Part shown: piece by piece, positions 54,162-63,101 of the stretch
Layout of the letters: every line of letters begins with the position of its first letter
How positions within the stretch are numbered: the stretch's first letter is position 1
NCBI RefSeq assembly: GCF_000764555.1
Contig: NZ_CP009574.1
Coordinates: 434,001-498,000, forward strand
From: Candidatus Francisella endociliophora
GTDB lineage: Bacteria > Pseudomonadota > Gammaproteobacteria > Francisellales > Francisellaceae
Length of the DNA stretch: 64,000 nucleotides
Reading direction: 5' to 3'
The notes under the pieces: model-generated
The model's input: only the letters and a program-made list of their open reading frames with translations
What the model was told of the DNA's origin: nothing
The model's database searches: none
Made by a program: the position numbers and the translations under genes

Positions 54162-55370
54162 CTAGCTCTTAATAATTTCAAAAATATCTATACTATTCTT
54201 ATTTGCTACTGCAATAAAATCATTATTTGAACTAAATAAAAGTTGTTTGGCTTTGTCTTTTAAAGATAGAATCTCTGTGAAAACAATTTGATCCAAAATT
54301 TGAGCTTCTGCATCACTAACTATAGCTGTAAGATTATCTTTATAAATCACATTTTCTACAGCTCCATCAACTCCTCTTTGTAAAAGAAGCTCATCTTCTA
54401 TTAGGTTTTTGTTGATATCAATAGCTCTTATATCAAAACTATGTTGATATGCTACGAGAAACATATCTTTTTCATTATAAGCTAATATTTTATATGGCTC
54501 TAACTCTAAATTTACTGTTGATGTAAGCCTTACACTACTTGTATTAAGCATATATAACTTTAAACTACCATTATTTATACCAGAATCACCTTTTTTCAAA
54601 GCAACTATTAATCTTAAAGTTTTTTTATCACTATCTTTTTTAACACCAAAATCTTTAATAGTATTTGCTGGAAATTCTAGAAGTTTTACTGAATTAAATA
54701 TCTCACTATTTGAAGCTATATCATATTTATACAACTCTTCTTTACTTCTGATATAGATATAATCCCCAGCATCTTCACTATATAATTTAAATGCTATCGG
54801 TTTATATCCTAATGATTGTTGCTCAACTTTTTGTAAGGAACCATCTCTCTGTATAGAAAAAATAATTAAAGAGCCATTATTACTCTCTTCCTTATAAGTG
54901 AGCACATAAAGTCTACTATTAGACTCTTTCACATCAATTATATTTTGAGAAATAGTTTCTGTTCCTATTTTTGCTTTAACCTTATTGGAGATAGTTGACA
55001 CACTATACGCAGAAGCTTTATGCTTAGAAAATAGATATAAATTACTACCATTTGGCGACATTAAAACTTTTATTATTTTAATACCAACACTAAGCTCACT
55101 ATCAAAACAATTAGTAAATATGCTACTACTAGCTACTGATAAGCTTAACTTTACAGCACTCATACAATACTGTGTCCCTTGCCTAAATATTGAATATAAT
55201 ATCGAACTATTTTTTTCAGCAAATGCAATATTTTGTACATTAGATTCTTTAACTGTCGTTATATATCCAGTTTGCGCTTTATGGTTATCTTTTTCTGCCT
55301 TGATAAATAATGCTTGAACGTTTAAATAAAAAAATAAGCTAAGAAATATGCCAAAGAATATTTTTCTCAT
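54162..55370 (-). CDS. Exported beta-propeller-like protein of unknown function
   Basis: This 402-residue protein has a signal peptide (RKIFFGIFLSLFFYLNVQA) and a mature region of short alternating strands: about seven repeats of roughly 45-50 residues such as SPNGSNLYLFSKHKASAYSV and SNNDFIAVANKNSIDIFEI. Such a pattern is typical of WD40/YVTN-like beta-propellers, which act as binding platforms. No catalytic motif is visible. Two Cys in the N-terminal half (YCMSAV and TNCFD) may form a disulfide in the periplasm. I do not assign a function. Confidence 0.72.
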   Translation of the reverse strand: MRKIFFGIFLSLFFYLNVQALFIKAEKDNHKAQTGYITTVKESNVQNIAFAEKNSSILYSIFRQGTQYCMSAVKLSLSVASSSIFTNCFDSELSVGIKIIKVLMSPNGSNLYLFSKHKASAYSVSTISNKVKAKIGTETISQNIIDVKESNSRLYVLTYKEESNNGSLIIFSIQRDGSLQKVEQQSLGYKPIAFKLYSEDAGDYIYIRSKEELYKYDIASNSEIFNSVKLLEFPANTIKDFGVKKDSDKKTLRLIVALKKGDSGINNGSLKLYMLNTSSVRLTSTVNLELEPYKILAYNEKDMFLVAYQHSFDIRAIDINKNLIEDELLLQRGVDGAVENVIYKDNLTAIVSDAEAQILDQIVFTEILSLKDKAKQLLFSSNNDFIAVANKNSIDIFEIIKS

Positions 55371-55505
55371 AAAACATCACTATTATTATGAACTTTTATA
55401 TTTAGACTATATCACATAGAAAATAAGAATTTTTTATTAATTTCATAAAACATATATAAGTTTAATAATTATTTACTTATATAATAGATTACTATCGAAC
55501 TTTGC

Positions 55506-55636
55506 TTATCTTTGAAGATAATAGCCGCCAACCTTTTTATAAAAAAGTAGTGCAAATAAGGAAAGTAGTATACACATAATACATATCGCAGTTGGCTCTA
55601 GCCAAAGAAAACTAGTTTTACGTAGATAAAAAATAT
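55506..55636 (-). pseudogene. C-terminal remnant of an MHS-family MFS transporter
   Basis: One minus-strand frame reads LRKTSFLWLEPTAICIMC.. and ends ..KVGGYYLQR before a TAA at 55506-55508. It resembles the last helix and tail of the intact MHS carrier at 56608-57885, which ends ..TYFKKGGYYKNNKDM. It has no start and no upstream domain, so only the last 40 or so residues survive. It lies directly downstream of the LysR-like gene. This is most of what the 276-bp gap 55371-55646 holds. Confidence 0.6.
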
Positions 55637-55646
55637 ATACAACGAG

Positions 55647-56588
55647 TCATGCACCGTATTTAACTCTTATATTTTTCATTCCATCACGAATAATCTCTAG
55701 CAATTGTTTTTTATATGGAGAATTTATGTTTACTAAAATATAATGAGGCTCTACTAGATAATCTATTTCAAACCCCTCTATTTTTCTAATTTTCTGATTA
55801 TTAGCTAAAGCTTCATAATGATACTCAGGCATAAGTCCAACAACATTATCATTCTGTAAAACTTCTACTTTTTGCGCTTCAGTATTTGTAATATAAACAA
55901 CTTTATTTCTATTTAACTTGTAATGACTATTATCAGACACAGCCCTAAATTCTTTAATAGTAAAATCATAATGATGGAGAACAAGCTCTGTATCTAAAAG
56001 ATTGTCTAAAGAATTATCAAGCTTATCTGCTAAATCTTTATTACAGTAAAAATATGCTGGAATAATTTTCTCATCAACATTATAACAAATCAACCAATTA
56101 TCTAAATCAATATATTTAAGATATCGCTCAAAGATATGGACTACACTATATGTCTCTAAATTATACTTTTTCTCTCTAATACTATCTGATTTATATGTAT
56201 CAAGATAAACATTAAACTTATCATTAGACAAACTCTGTATCTTTGATAAACCTCTACTTATCAATAAACTTAAAAATAATGGAGGTCCTAAGACTTTTAT
56301 AGATTCACGATATTCAAAGCCATTATCTTTAACCCTATTTATAGCACTTTCTAATCCTTTTAAATGACTATTACAAGAATGGTAAAACTTTAGGCCTAGC
56401 TCAGTTGGCAAAATACGATTATTTTCATTCTTTAACAGTTTTATATTTACTTTTTTTTCTAATATTTCAAGTTTTGACTTAATTGTGTTAATTTGAACAT
56501 TGTAGAAATTTTTAACACCCGAATATGATCCCAGCTCAACTATTTTTGCAAAATATCTAGTCGCCTCAATAATATCTTTATTTATCAT
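55647..56588 (-). CDS. LysR-family transcriptional regulator
   Basis: This 313-residue regulator has an N-terminal winged helix-turn-helix (about residues 8-65: EATRYFAKIVELGSYSGVKNFYNVQINTIKSKLEILEKKV) and ends with the LysR substrate-binding fold (about 90-300). The recognition helix is diverged from typical LysR proteins (NVQINTIKSKLEILEKKVNIKLLKN instead of SQPALSRQIRxLE), so its operator may differ. It lies 19 bp downstream of the MHS carrier and may control it or the APC permease. The inducer is unknown. Confidence 0.85.
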   Translation of the reverse strand: MINKDIIEATRYFAKIVELGSYSGVKNFYNVQINTIKSKLEILEKKVNIKLLKNENNRILPTELGLKFYHSCNSHLKGLESAINRVKDNGFEYRESIKVLGPPLFLSLLISRGLSKIQSLSNDKFNVYLDTYKSDSIREKKYNLETYSVVHIFERYLKYIDLDNWLICYNVDEKIIPAYFYCNKDLADKLDNSLDNLLDTELVLHHYDFTIKEFRAVSDNSHYKLNRNKVVYITNTEAQKVEVLQNDNVVGLMPEYHYEALANNQKIRKIEGFEIDYLVEPHYILVNINSPYKKQLLEIIRDGMKNIRVKYGA

Positions 56589-56607
56589 TAGAATACTTCA
56601 CTCCCAA

Positions 56608-57885
56608 CTATAGCTTAACTATCATATCTTTATTATTTTTATAATAACCACCTTTCTTAAAATATGTAAACACGCCGATTAATCCAAAGCATCCACATAC
56701 AATACCTACTAATGCAGGACCCAAAAAGTTATATTCTGTCATCGTAATAATTGTTGTACTAACTAAAGGAGCTACGCCACCGACCATTGCAAATGCAAGG
56801 TTATAGCTGATACCAACACCAGAAAGCCTTACATCAGTTGGGAAGAGATCACATAGCAAAAACACAAATGTGGCTGCAACTAAAGCATAACAAAGCATAA
56901 TTGCAATAGATCCTGTCATAATAGCAAACGGTGTAGCTACACTACTCATAAAGTAGAATATAGGCAATACACAAACCACTATAAGAGCTGCGCCAGTAAT
57001 AAACATTTTAGCAATACCAATTTTGTCTGATAAAAAACCATAGATAAAAGTAAAACAAGTAAGTGTCAAAACACTTGGTGTCAAAAGTAAAGAAATTTGT
57101 CCTGAATTATAATTTGGCAATATATTCTCAACAAACTTATGGATATATAGTGTGAGCATAACCCCACCAAATGCCACAATAACTACCATGCAAATCCCTG
57201 CAAATAAATTTGGTCCATAAGTTGATATTAAAGAACCAAAAGAATGTCTTTTTTGTTGATCAATATTTTCAAATTCTGGTGTTTCATGAAGATTTCTTCT
57301 AACTGCATAGCCTAATAGCCCAAGTAACCCTCCAATAAGAAAACCTGCTCTCCAAGCATATTCACCAAAGAAATATTCTAATGCAAAACCAACAAAGTCA
57401 GAAAATAAGAAGCCACAAGTTACAAAAGTAAATAATATTGCCGTAGCAAAACCAATTTTACCTTTAACAGATTCATATACAATTACATAAGCGCCTGGAA
57501 GTTCACCGCCAAGAGCAATACCTTGCATTACTCTCAATACCACAAATGCAAAACTTGCAAATAATCCCCATTGAGCGTATCCAGGCATTAAACCCATACA
57601 TATAGAACAAGTTCCCATGAGTAAAATTGTAAATAATAATAATCTTCTTCGTCCTATTAAATCTCCCACTATCCCAAGAACAGTCCCTGCAAAAGGTCTA
57701 ACCAAATATGCTATAGAGAAGATCAAAACCGTTAAGAATGCTTTAATTGTTGGATTTGAAATTTGCGCAAAAAATGTTGCCGATATTTCTTTTGAAAAAA
57801 TTATATATAATACAAAATCATAAAACTCTAATACAGCTCCAATTCCAGCGAGAAATATTACATTTCGACTACTTTTATCGTACAT
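56608..57885 (-). CDS. MHS-family MFS transporter
   Basis: This 425-residue carrier has about 12 membrane segments and MHS-type features: FLAGIGAVLEFYDFVLYII at the start, YLVRPFAGTVLGIVGDLIGRRRLL, FVVLRVMQGIALGGELPGAYVI and YGFLSDKIGIAKMF in the second half. The C-terminal FKKGGYYKNNKDMIVKL is mirrored by the remnant at 55.5 kb. It is grouped with the APC permease upstream and the LysR-type gene downstream, all on the minus strand with gaps of about 20 bp. Likely substrates are metabolites such as osmolytes or organic acids; not readable from sequence. Confidence 0.9.
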   Translation of the reverse strand: MYDKSSRNVIFLAGIGAVLEFYDFVLYIIFSKEISATFFAQISNPTIKAFLTVLIFSIAYLVRPFAGTVLGIVGDLIGRRRLLLFTILLMGTCSICMGLMPGYAQWGLFASFAFVVLRVMQGIALGGELPGAYVIVYESVKGKIGFATAILFTFVTCGFLFSDFVGFALEYFFGEYAWRAGFLIGGLLGLLGYAVRRNLHETPEFENIDQQKRHSFGSLISTYGPNLFAGICMVVIVAFGGVMLTLYIHKFVENILPNYNSGQISLLLTPSVLTLTCFTFIYGFLSDKIGIAKMFITGAALIVVCVLPIFYFMSSVATPFAIMTGSIAIMLCYALVAATFVFLLCDLFPTDVRLSGVGISYNLAFAMVGGVAPLVSTTIITMTEYNFLGPALVGIVCGCFGLIGVFTYFKKGGYYKNNKDMIVKL

Positions 57886-57906
57886 AATTATTACAATCCT
57901 CTTATT

Positions 57907-59388
57907 TTAATGTAATTTATTTTTACTGCAAATAGCTACATATTTAGGAGTTGTAACTAGCATGTAAAACACTACGCTCAAGATAGCCTTTATATAATAA
58001 TCCTGTACAAAAATTAGTAAACCCATAAATACAGGAAATGGTAAAGAGTAAATTAAAGCTTTAACAAAACCCTCTTTTTGACAAGCTCTTATGAAAAAGA
58101 TCAAAATTAAAATTAGAAGAATCAGCATAATAAGCATATATATGTTGAATCTTAAAGTCGCTAATATCATAGCTAGGACTACAAATACTATACAGCCATA
58201 TATTCTTGTCTTTTGAAATATAGCTCCCATACTAATTGGAGCAGCCATATACCCAATAATATTAAAACCCGTCACTATAAGCATAAGCGTTGACCAATTA
58301 TCTGCAAATATTAAAAACGATAGTGTTAATAAAAAATTAGCAATTAATGAGCGACGAGAAAAATTAAATTCCTCATTTATTTTAGTAAAATACTTTGGAG
58401 CTTGACCTTCTTCTGCTAGGCCATACAACATCCTTGAAGAAGATCCTAAATATGCAAACCCTGCACCAGATGGGCTTACAACACTATTTATAATTAATAG
58501 AATAACTATATAGTTTAATCCCAATATTGCTGCTAACTGTAATAATGGAGATTCAAAATTAAGACTTCTCCAACCACCTGCTTCCACAAGATACTGATGA
58601 GGAAGCGCTTGCATAAAGGCATACTGTAATCCCATATAAACTAGCAGAACCACTAACACAGAGATAACTATAGCTAAAGGAATGTTTCTTTTAGGATTTT
58701 CTATTTCACTCGCGTATGATGCTATTGTTTGAAAACCATTAAATGTATATACAAGTCCACCTGCAACAATTGCTATAAAAGTATCTTTAAAGTGAAAAAC
58801 ATTTCCTGGAATATTTTTTGTTACAAAATTAGAAGTACTTGAATCAAAGAAGCTCACATATAAAAAAATAAATATAATTATGCTTGGGACTATTATCTTA
58901 AATAATGTAACTCCATTATTGATTCTAGTTAGCCATTTTACTCCATAAGAGTTTATCAAAAGATATATAACTAAAACTATAGCTGATAGTGCTATACCCC
59001 AATGCGTTAGTTTATGCTCATGCATAATCCAAGACATTGATTTTATACCTGCTAAATATTGCACTGTAGCTAAAGCTTCACTCGTAACAAATACAACAAT
59101 ACCAAACCAGTTAGCAAATGCAAAAGGAATAGCAAAAATATTATTATGAGAAATACTACTAATTCTAGTTGTCGCCCCTCTAACAGGATATTTAACCACT
59201 ACTTTACTATAACAGAACCCTGTTGCTATAACGATTATAGCTGTAAAAATCCAAGCCAAAAATGACCAATTACCCGCATAGTTGGCAGTAAGCTGTGCAC
59301 TAAACAAATAACCTGAGCCTATCATCGTTGTTACACTCAGTAATATCGCGCCAAATAAACTTATTTTTGAAAGATTGTGAGAAGACAT
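57907..59388 (-). CDS. APC-family amino acid permease
   Basis: This 493-residue permease has 12 or more hydrophobic segments. The start LSKISLFGAILLSVTTMIGSGYLFSAQL holds the Gly-Ser-Gly substrate-binding turn of the unwound first helix; FNGFQTIASYASEIENPKRNIPLAI corresponds to helix 6 and its loop; YLGSSSRMLYGLAEEGQAPKYFTKIN is the helix 8 to 9 loop of the APC family. It is first in a set with the MHS carrier and LysR gene. Substrates could be amino acids or polyamines. Confidence 0.9.
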   Translation of the reverse strand: MSSHNLSKISLFGAILLSVTTMIGSGYLFSAQLTANYAGNWSFLAWIFTAIIVIATGFCYSKVVVKYPVRGATTRISSISHNNIFAIPFAFANWFGIVVFVTSEALATVQYLAGIKSMSWIMHEHKLTHWGIALSAIVLVIYLLINSYGVKWLTRINNGVTLFKIIVPSIIIFIFLYVSFFDSSTSNFVTKNIPGNVFHFKDTFIAIVAGGLVYTFNGFQTIASYASEIENPKRNIPLAIVISVLVVLLVYMGLQYAFMQALPHQYLVEAGGWRSLNFESPLLQLAAILGLNYIVILLIINSVVSPSGAGFAYLGSSSRMLYGLAEEGQAPKYFTKINEEFNFSRRSLIANFLLTLSFLIFADNWSTLMLIVTGFNIIGYMAAPISMGAIFQKTRIYGCIVFVVLAMILATLRFNIYMLIMLILLILILIFFIRACQKEGFVKALIYSLPFPVFMGLLIFVQDYYIKAILSVVFYMLVTTPKYVAICSKNKLH

Positions 59389-59469
59389 TTACTTAAATAT
59401 CCACAAATAAAAAAAACATACTTCTCATAATACTTCTTTTATTATGAAATAAAAAGAAAATAGTAGCAG

Positions 59470-60264
59470 TTATTCTAACAAACTAACTATCTCAAGATGT
59501 TGCATTTGAGTTTCTAAAAACATCTCCCCAACAGCTCTAAACTTCAATGGGATATCTGTCACATAAAACTTATACTCAGATGGTAAATTTTTTTTATTTA
59601 ATAATTCTTTTTTAATAAGTAATTTTTTTAATATTTGACTAGCTTGTAACGATGGATCTATAAGCTTAACATCCAAAACTTTTGCAACACTATCTTTAAT
59701 AATTGGGTAATGAGTACAACCTAATATTAGAGCATCAATATTTTTATCTATAAAATAATCAAGATACTCTTTTGCAACTAGCTCAACAATTTGCCCTTTT
59801 ATAAAACCTTCTTCAATCATTGATACAAATAAACCACAAGAGTTACTATATACAGTAGCTCTAGGATTCTTTTCAGTTATTTGTATAGCATAAGCATTAC
59901 TATTTATAGTAGCTGGAGTTGCAACTACCCCAACAGTGTTTAGTTCACTAACCAAACTCACACCTGCACTTATCACATCAATAACAGGTATATTTTGAGC
60001 TATTTCTTGAACAATATCCTTTGCAATAGCTGAAATTGTATTACAAGCTATAATTATAGCTTTAACATCTTGATCTATTAGAAATTTAGCTGTTTGAGCT
60101 GCAAATTTTTGAATAGTTTGCTTAGACTTTGTACCATAAGGAATCCTTGCAATATCGCCAAAGTAGATAATATCTTCATTAGGTAATAACTCCATCAGAT
60201 TTTTAACAACTGTTAAGCCACCAATACCAGAATCAAAAACACCTATAGGTCTATCAGTTAGCAT
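59470..60264 (-). CDS. murI: Glutamate racemase
   Basis: MurI makes D-glutamate for peptidoglycan. The 264-residue enzyme has the N-terminal FDSGIGGLTVVKNL (residues 10-23), the first catalytic Cys in ACNTISA (near 74), and the second in GCTHYP (near 181), with the usual Asp/Glu partners. The length is standard. It starts at the base where the NERD gene ends (60264), so both are in one transcript. No pseudo-repeat or frameshift is present. Confidence 0.96.
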   Translation of the reverse strand: MLTDRPIGVFDSGIGGLTVVKNLMELLPNEDIIYFGDIARIPYGTKSKQTIQKFAAQTAKFLIDQDVKAIIIACNTISAIAKDIVQEIAQNIPVIDVISAGVSLVSELNTVGVVATPATINSNAYAIQITEKNPRATVYSNSCGLFVSMIEEGFIKGQIVELVAKEYLDYFIDKNIDALILGCTHYPIIKDSVAKVLDVKLIDPSLQASQILKKLLIKKELLNKKNLPSEYKFYVTDIPLKFRAVGEMFLETQMQHLEIVSLLE

Positions 60265-61061
60265 TATCTTTTTTCTAATTTTCTAATAATTTTTTTACGT
60301 GAACGAGTAGGAATTTTTTCTAAGTATTCTTCTTTAGCCTTTATAAATGGAATTAGATTATCTAGCGAAAGTACTGCTTGATTTGCATCATCCGCTATGA
60401 AGTTTTCACTTAACTGTGCATCTTCATTTGCAAAGATAACAACAGTAACAACAGGAATCCCTTTTATATATATTTTTTGATTATATAAATATGTCTGTAG
60501 GACTTTTTTCTGAGCAAATGTCTGTCTAATTGGATTCTTTATAGTCTTTGCATATACTTTATTATTTTGAGAAGTCTTTGAAACATTCCATCTTTCAGCC
60601 ATATTTTCAACCTGAATATAGCCTCGATTATTTTTAACCTCAACAATATATATACCCTTTCGTGACATAGCAATAAAATCTATTTCTCTATTACCTACTG
60701 TTGACTTTTCATCAGGTAATATAACTCTATTAAAAAGCACAAAATTATTGTCTAGTTTTTTTAGCTCATCAAGAACAGTTGTTTCACCCTCTGCACCAGA
60801 AATAATAATATCTACAGGATTGTCATCTTTTGTGATTAAAAAGAAAAACACAAATAATATAAACGCCAAAGTAAGAGCTATCTCTAACGATTGTGTAACA
60901 AATTCGACATTCCCAAGGTATAAGTCAACACCGACTATCAACCCACATAATATAATTGATGAATATAAACTCTTCTTTGCTCTAATTAGGTAGTTTCGTA
61001 ACCTAGCCCAAGTAAAACGTAAAAAAAGTCTATCCTTTTTTAACTTACTTTCTATTGCCAT
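60264..61061 (-). CDS. NERD (nuclease-related) domain membrane protein
   Basis: This 265-residue protein has a basic N-terminal tail, two membrane segments at about 33-50 and 60-78, then a NERD domain (about 88-205). The domain has GAEGETTVLDEL, EIDFIAMSRKGIYIVEVKNNRG, which hold the Glu, Asp and Glu-x-Lys residues of the PD-(D/E)XK nuclease core, so catalytic residues look intact. The soluble domain faces the cytoplasm if the tail does. Biological substrate is unknown. It lies between uvrB and murI on the minus strand. Confidence 0.87.
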   Translation of the reverse strand: MAIESKLKKDRLFLRFTWARLRNYLIRAKKSLYSSIILCGLIVGVDLYLGNVEFVTQSLEIALTLAFILFVFFFLITKDDNPVDIIISGAEGETTVLDELKKLDNNFVLFNRVILPDEKSTVGNREIDFIAMSRKGIYIVEVKNNRGYIQVENMAERWNVSKTSQNNKVYAKTIKNPIRQTFAQKKVLQTYLYNQKIYIKGIPVVTVVIFANEDAQLSENFIADDANQAVLSLDNLIPFIKAKEEYLEKIPTRSRKKIIRKLEKR

Positions 61062-61094
61062 CTTTTACTATACTTCTTTTAAAAATCTAAAATA

Positions 61095-63101
61095 TTATAA
61101 ATTAATAAACTTCTGCTTGACTTCGGTTATCTTATCTCTGATTTGCGTAGCTTTTTCAAACTCTAACTCTTTTGCATAAGCTCGCATACGCTTCTCTAGA
61201 GCTTTAATTACTTTACTAGCTTCAGTCATACCTAGTATAGCTGAAACATCAACATCATCAACCTTTAGTCGTGAATTATTTTTATATGCTCTCTTTTGCA
61301 TCTCTGGAGAACTATCAAGCATATCATCAATATTTTTAATAATTGTCTTCGGAGTAATACCATTTTTTTTATTATGTTCATCTTGTAATTTACGACGACG
61401 AAGAGTTTCATCCATAGCTTTTTTCATAGACTTTGTTACTACATCTGCATACAAAATTGCTCGGCCATTTTGGTTTCTTGCTACCCTACCAATTGTTTGG
61501 ATAAGAGATTTTTCAGAGCGAAGAAACCCTTCTTTATCTGCATCAAAGATAAGTAGCACCCCAACTTCTGGCATATCTAGACCTTCTCTTAAAAGGTTAA
61601 TACCTACAAGCACATCAAATACTCCATGACGCAAATCATGAATAATTTGTACCCTCTCAACAGTATCAATATCTGAATGAAGATATCTAACATTGACACC
61701 ATGCTCTGATAAATACTCTGTGAGATTTTCCGCCATTTTTTTTGTTAAAGTTGTAATTAAGATTCTTTCTTCTTTTGCAATCGCTTTGTTTATCTCTGAA
61801 AGAGCATCTTCAACTTGGATAGCTACTGGACGTACTTCTACTTCTGGATCTAATAAACCTGTTGGACGGATAATCTGCTCAACTGTATTTTGAGATTTAT
61901 CTAATTCATAATTTGCTGGTGTTGCCGACACATAAATGGTTTGTGGCAGAAGTTTTTCAAACTCATCAAATTTTAGAGGTCGATTGTCCAATGCTGACGG
62001 TAATCTAAAACCATAATTTACAAGATTAGATTTTCTTGACAAATCTCCCTTATACATCCCCCCAAACTGCGGTAGCGTCACATGAGACTCATCTACTATT
62101 ACCAAAGCATCTTCTGGCAGATAATCAATAAGTGTTGGTGGTGGATCGCCAGGGTTACGACCTGATAGTAGTCTTGAATAATTCTCAATACCCGTACAGT
62201 AACCAAGCTCTTGAATCATCTCAATATCATATTTTGTGCGTTGCTCAATCCTCTGAGCCTCAAGAAGCTTACCCTCTTCTTCAAAATATTTGATCCTTTC
62301 CTTGAGCTCTATTTTGATATCTTCGATTATCTGCTCTTTTCGTTCTTTAGAAGCTACATAGTGAGTACTTGGAAAAATTGTCGCTCTATGGATAGATTTT
62401 ATTTTTTTAGAAGTAAGTGAATCTATAATACTAATAGCTTCTATTTCATCATCAAAAAACTCAACTCGAATAGCATCAGCTTCAGAATCAGCTGGAAATA
62501 TATCTAGTATTTCACCTCGAACACGAAAATTACCACGACTAAAATCCATATCATTTCGGGAGTACTGCATTTCAACCAATTTAGTTTGCGCTTTTTTAAA
62601 CCCTAATTCCTCACCTACTTTTAAATGTAAAAGCATTTGCATATATTGTTCAGGATCACCTAGACCATAGATAGCAGAAACTGTCGCAACTATTATTACA
62701 TCATTTCTTTCTAATATGGCTTTTGTAGCTGATAGTCGCATTTGTTCAATATGTTCATTTACTGATGAATCTTTCTCAATATAAGTATCTGATGCAGCAA
62801 CATAAGCTTCTGGCTGATAATAATCATAATATGACACAAAATACTCAACTGCATTATCTGGAAAATATTGTTTAAACTCTGAATATAGTTGTGCTGCTAA
62901 AGTTTTGTTATGTGCGACAATCAAACATGGTTTTTGTGTTTGTTGAATCACATTTGCCATAGTATAAGTTTTACCAGAGCCTGTAACTCCTAATAAAACC
63001 TGGTGTTGTAAGCCATTATTCACACCTTCGACAAGTGATTTAATAGCCTCAGGCTGATCTCCGCTTGGACTATATTTTGTTATAAGGTTAAATTTATCCA
63101 T
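61095..63101 (-). CDS. uvrB: Excinuclease ABC subunit B
   Basis: UvrB is the damage-verifying helicase-like component of nucleotide excision repair. The Walker A is GVTGSGKT (near 39-46), the beta-hairpin region [21 protein letters not shown] follows, Walker B is [10 protein letters not shown], and the helicase motif VI is [13 protein letters not shown] domain at the C-terminus ([22 protein letters not shown]) binds UvrC. The length of 668 residues is usual. It abuts the sbcB stop (63101/63102). uvrC is at the other end of the window. Confidence 0.97.
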   Translation of the reverse strand: MDKFNLITKYSPSGDQPEAIKSLVEGVNNGLQHQVLLGVTGSGKTYTMANVIQQTQKPCLIVAHNKTLAAQLYSEFKQYFPDNAVEYFVSYYDYYQPEAYVAASDTYIEKDSSVNEHIEQMRLSATKAILERNDVIIVATVSAIYGLGDPEQYMQMLLHLKVGEELGFKKAQTKLVEMQYSRNDMDFSRGNFRVRGEILDIFPADSEADAIRVEFFDDEIEAISIIDSLTSKKIKSIHRATIFPSTHYVASKERKEQIIEDIKIELKERIKYFEEEGKLLEAQRIEQRTKYDIEMIQELGYCTGIENYSRLLSGRNPGDPPPTLIDYLPEDALVIVDESHVTLPQFGGMYKGDLSRKSNLVNYGFRLPSALDNRPLKFDEFEKLLPQTIYVSATPANYELDKSQNTVEQIIRPTGLLDPEVEVRPVAIQVEDALSEINKAIAKEERILITTLTKKMAENLTEYLSEHGVNVRYLHSDIDTVERVQIIHDLRHGVFDVLVGINLLREGLDMPEVGVLLIFDADKEGFLRSEKSLIQTIGRVARNQNGRAILYADVVTKSMKKAMDETLRRRKLQDEHNKKNGITPKTIIKNIDDMLDSSPEMQKRAYKNNSRLKVDDVDVSAILGMTEASKVIKALEKRMRAYAKELEFEKATQIRDKITEVKQKFINL

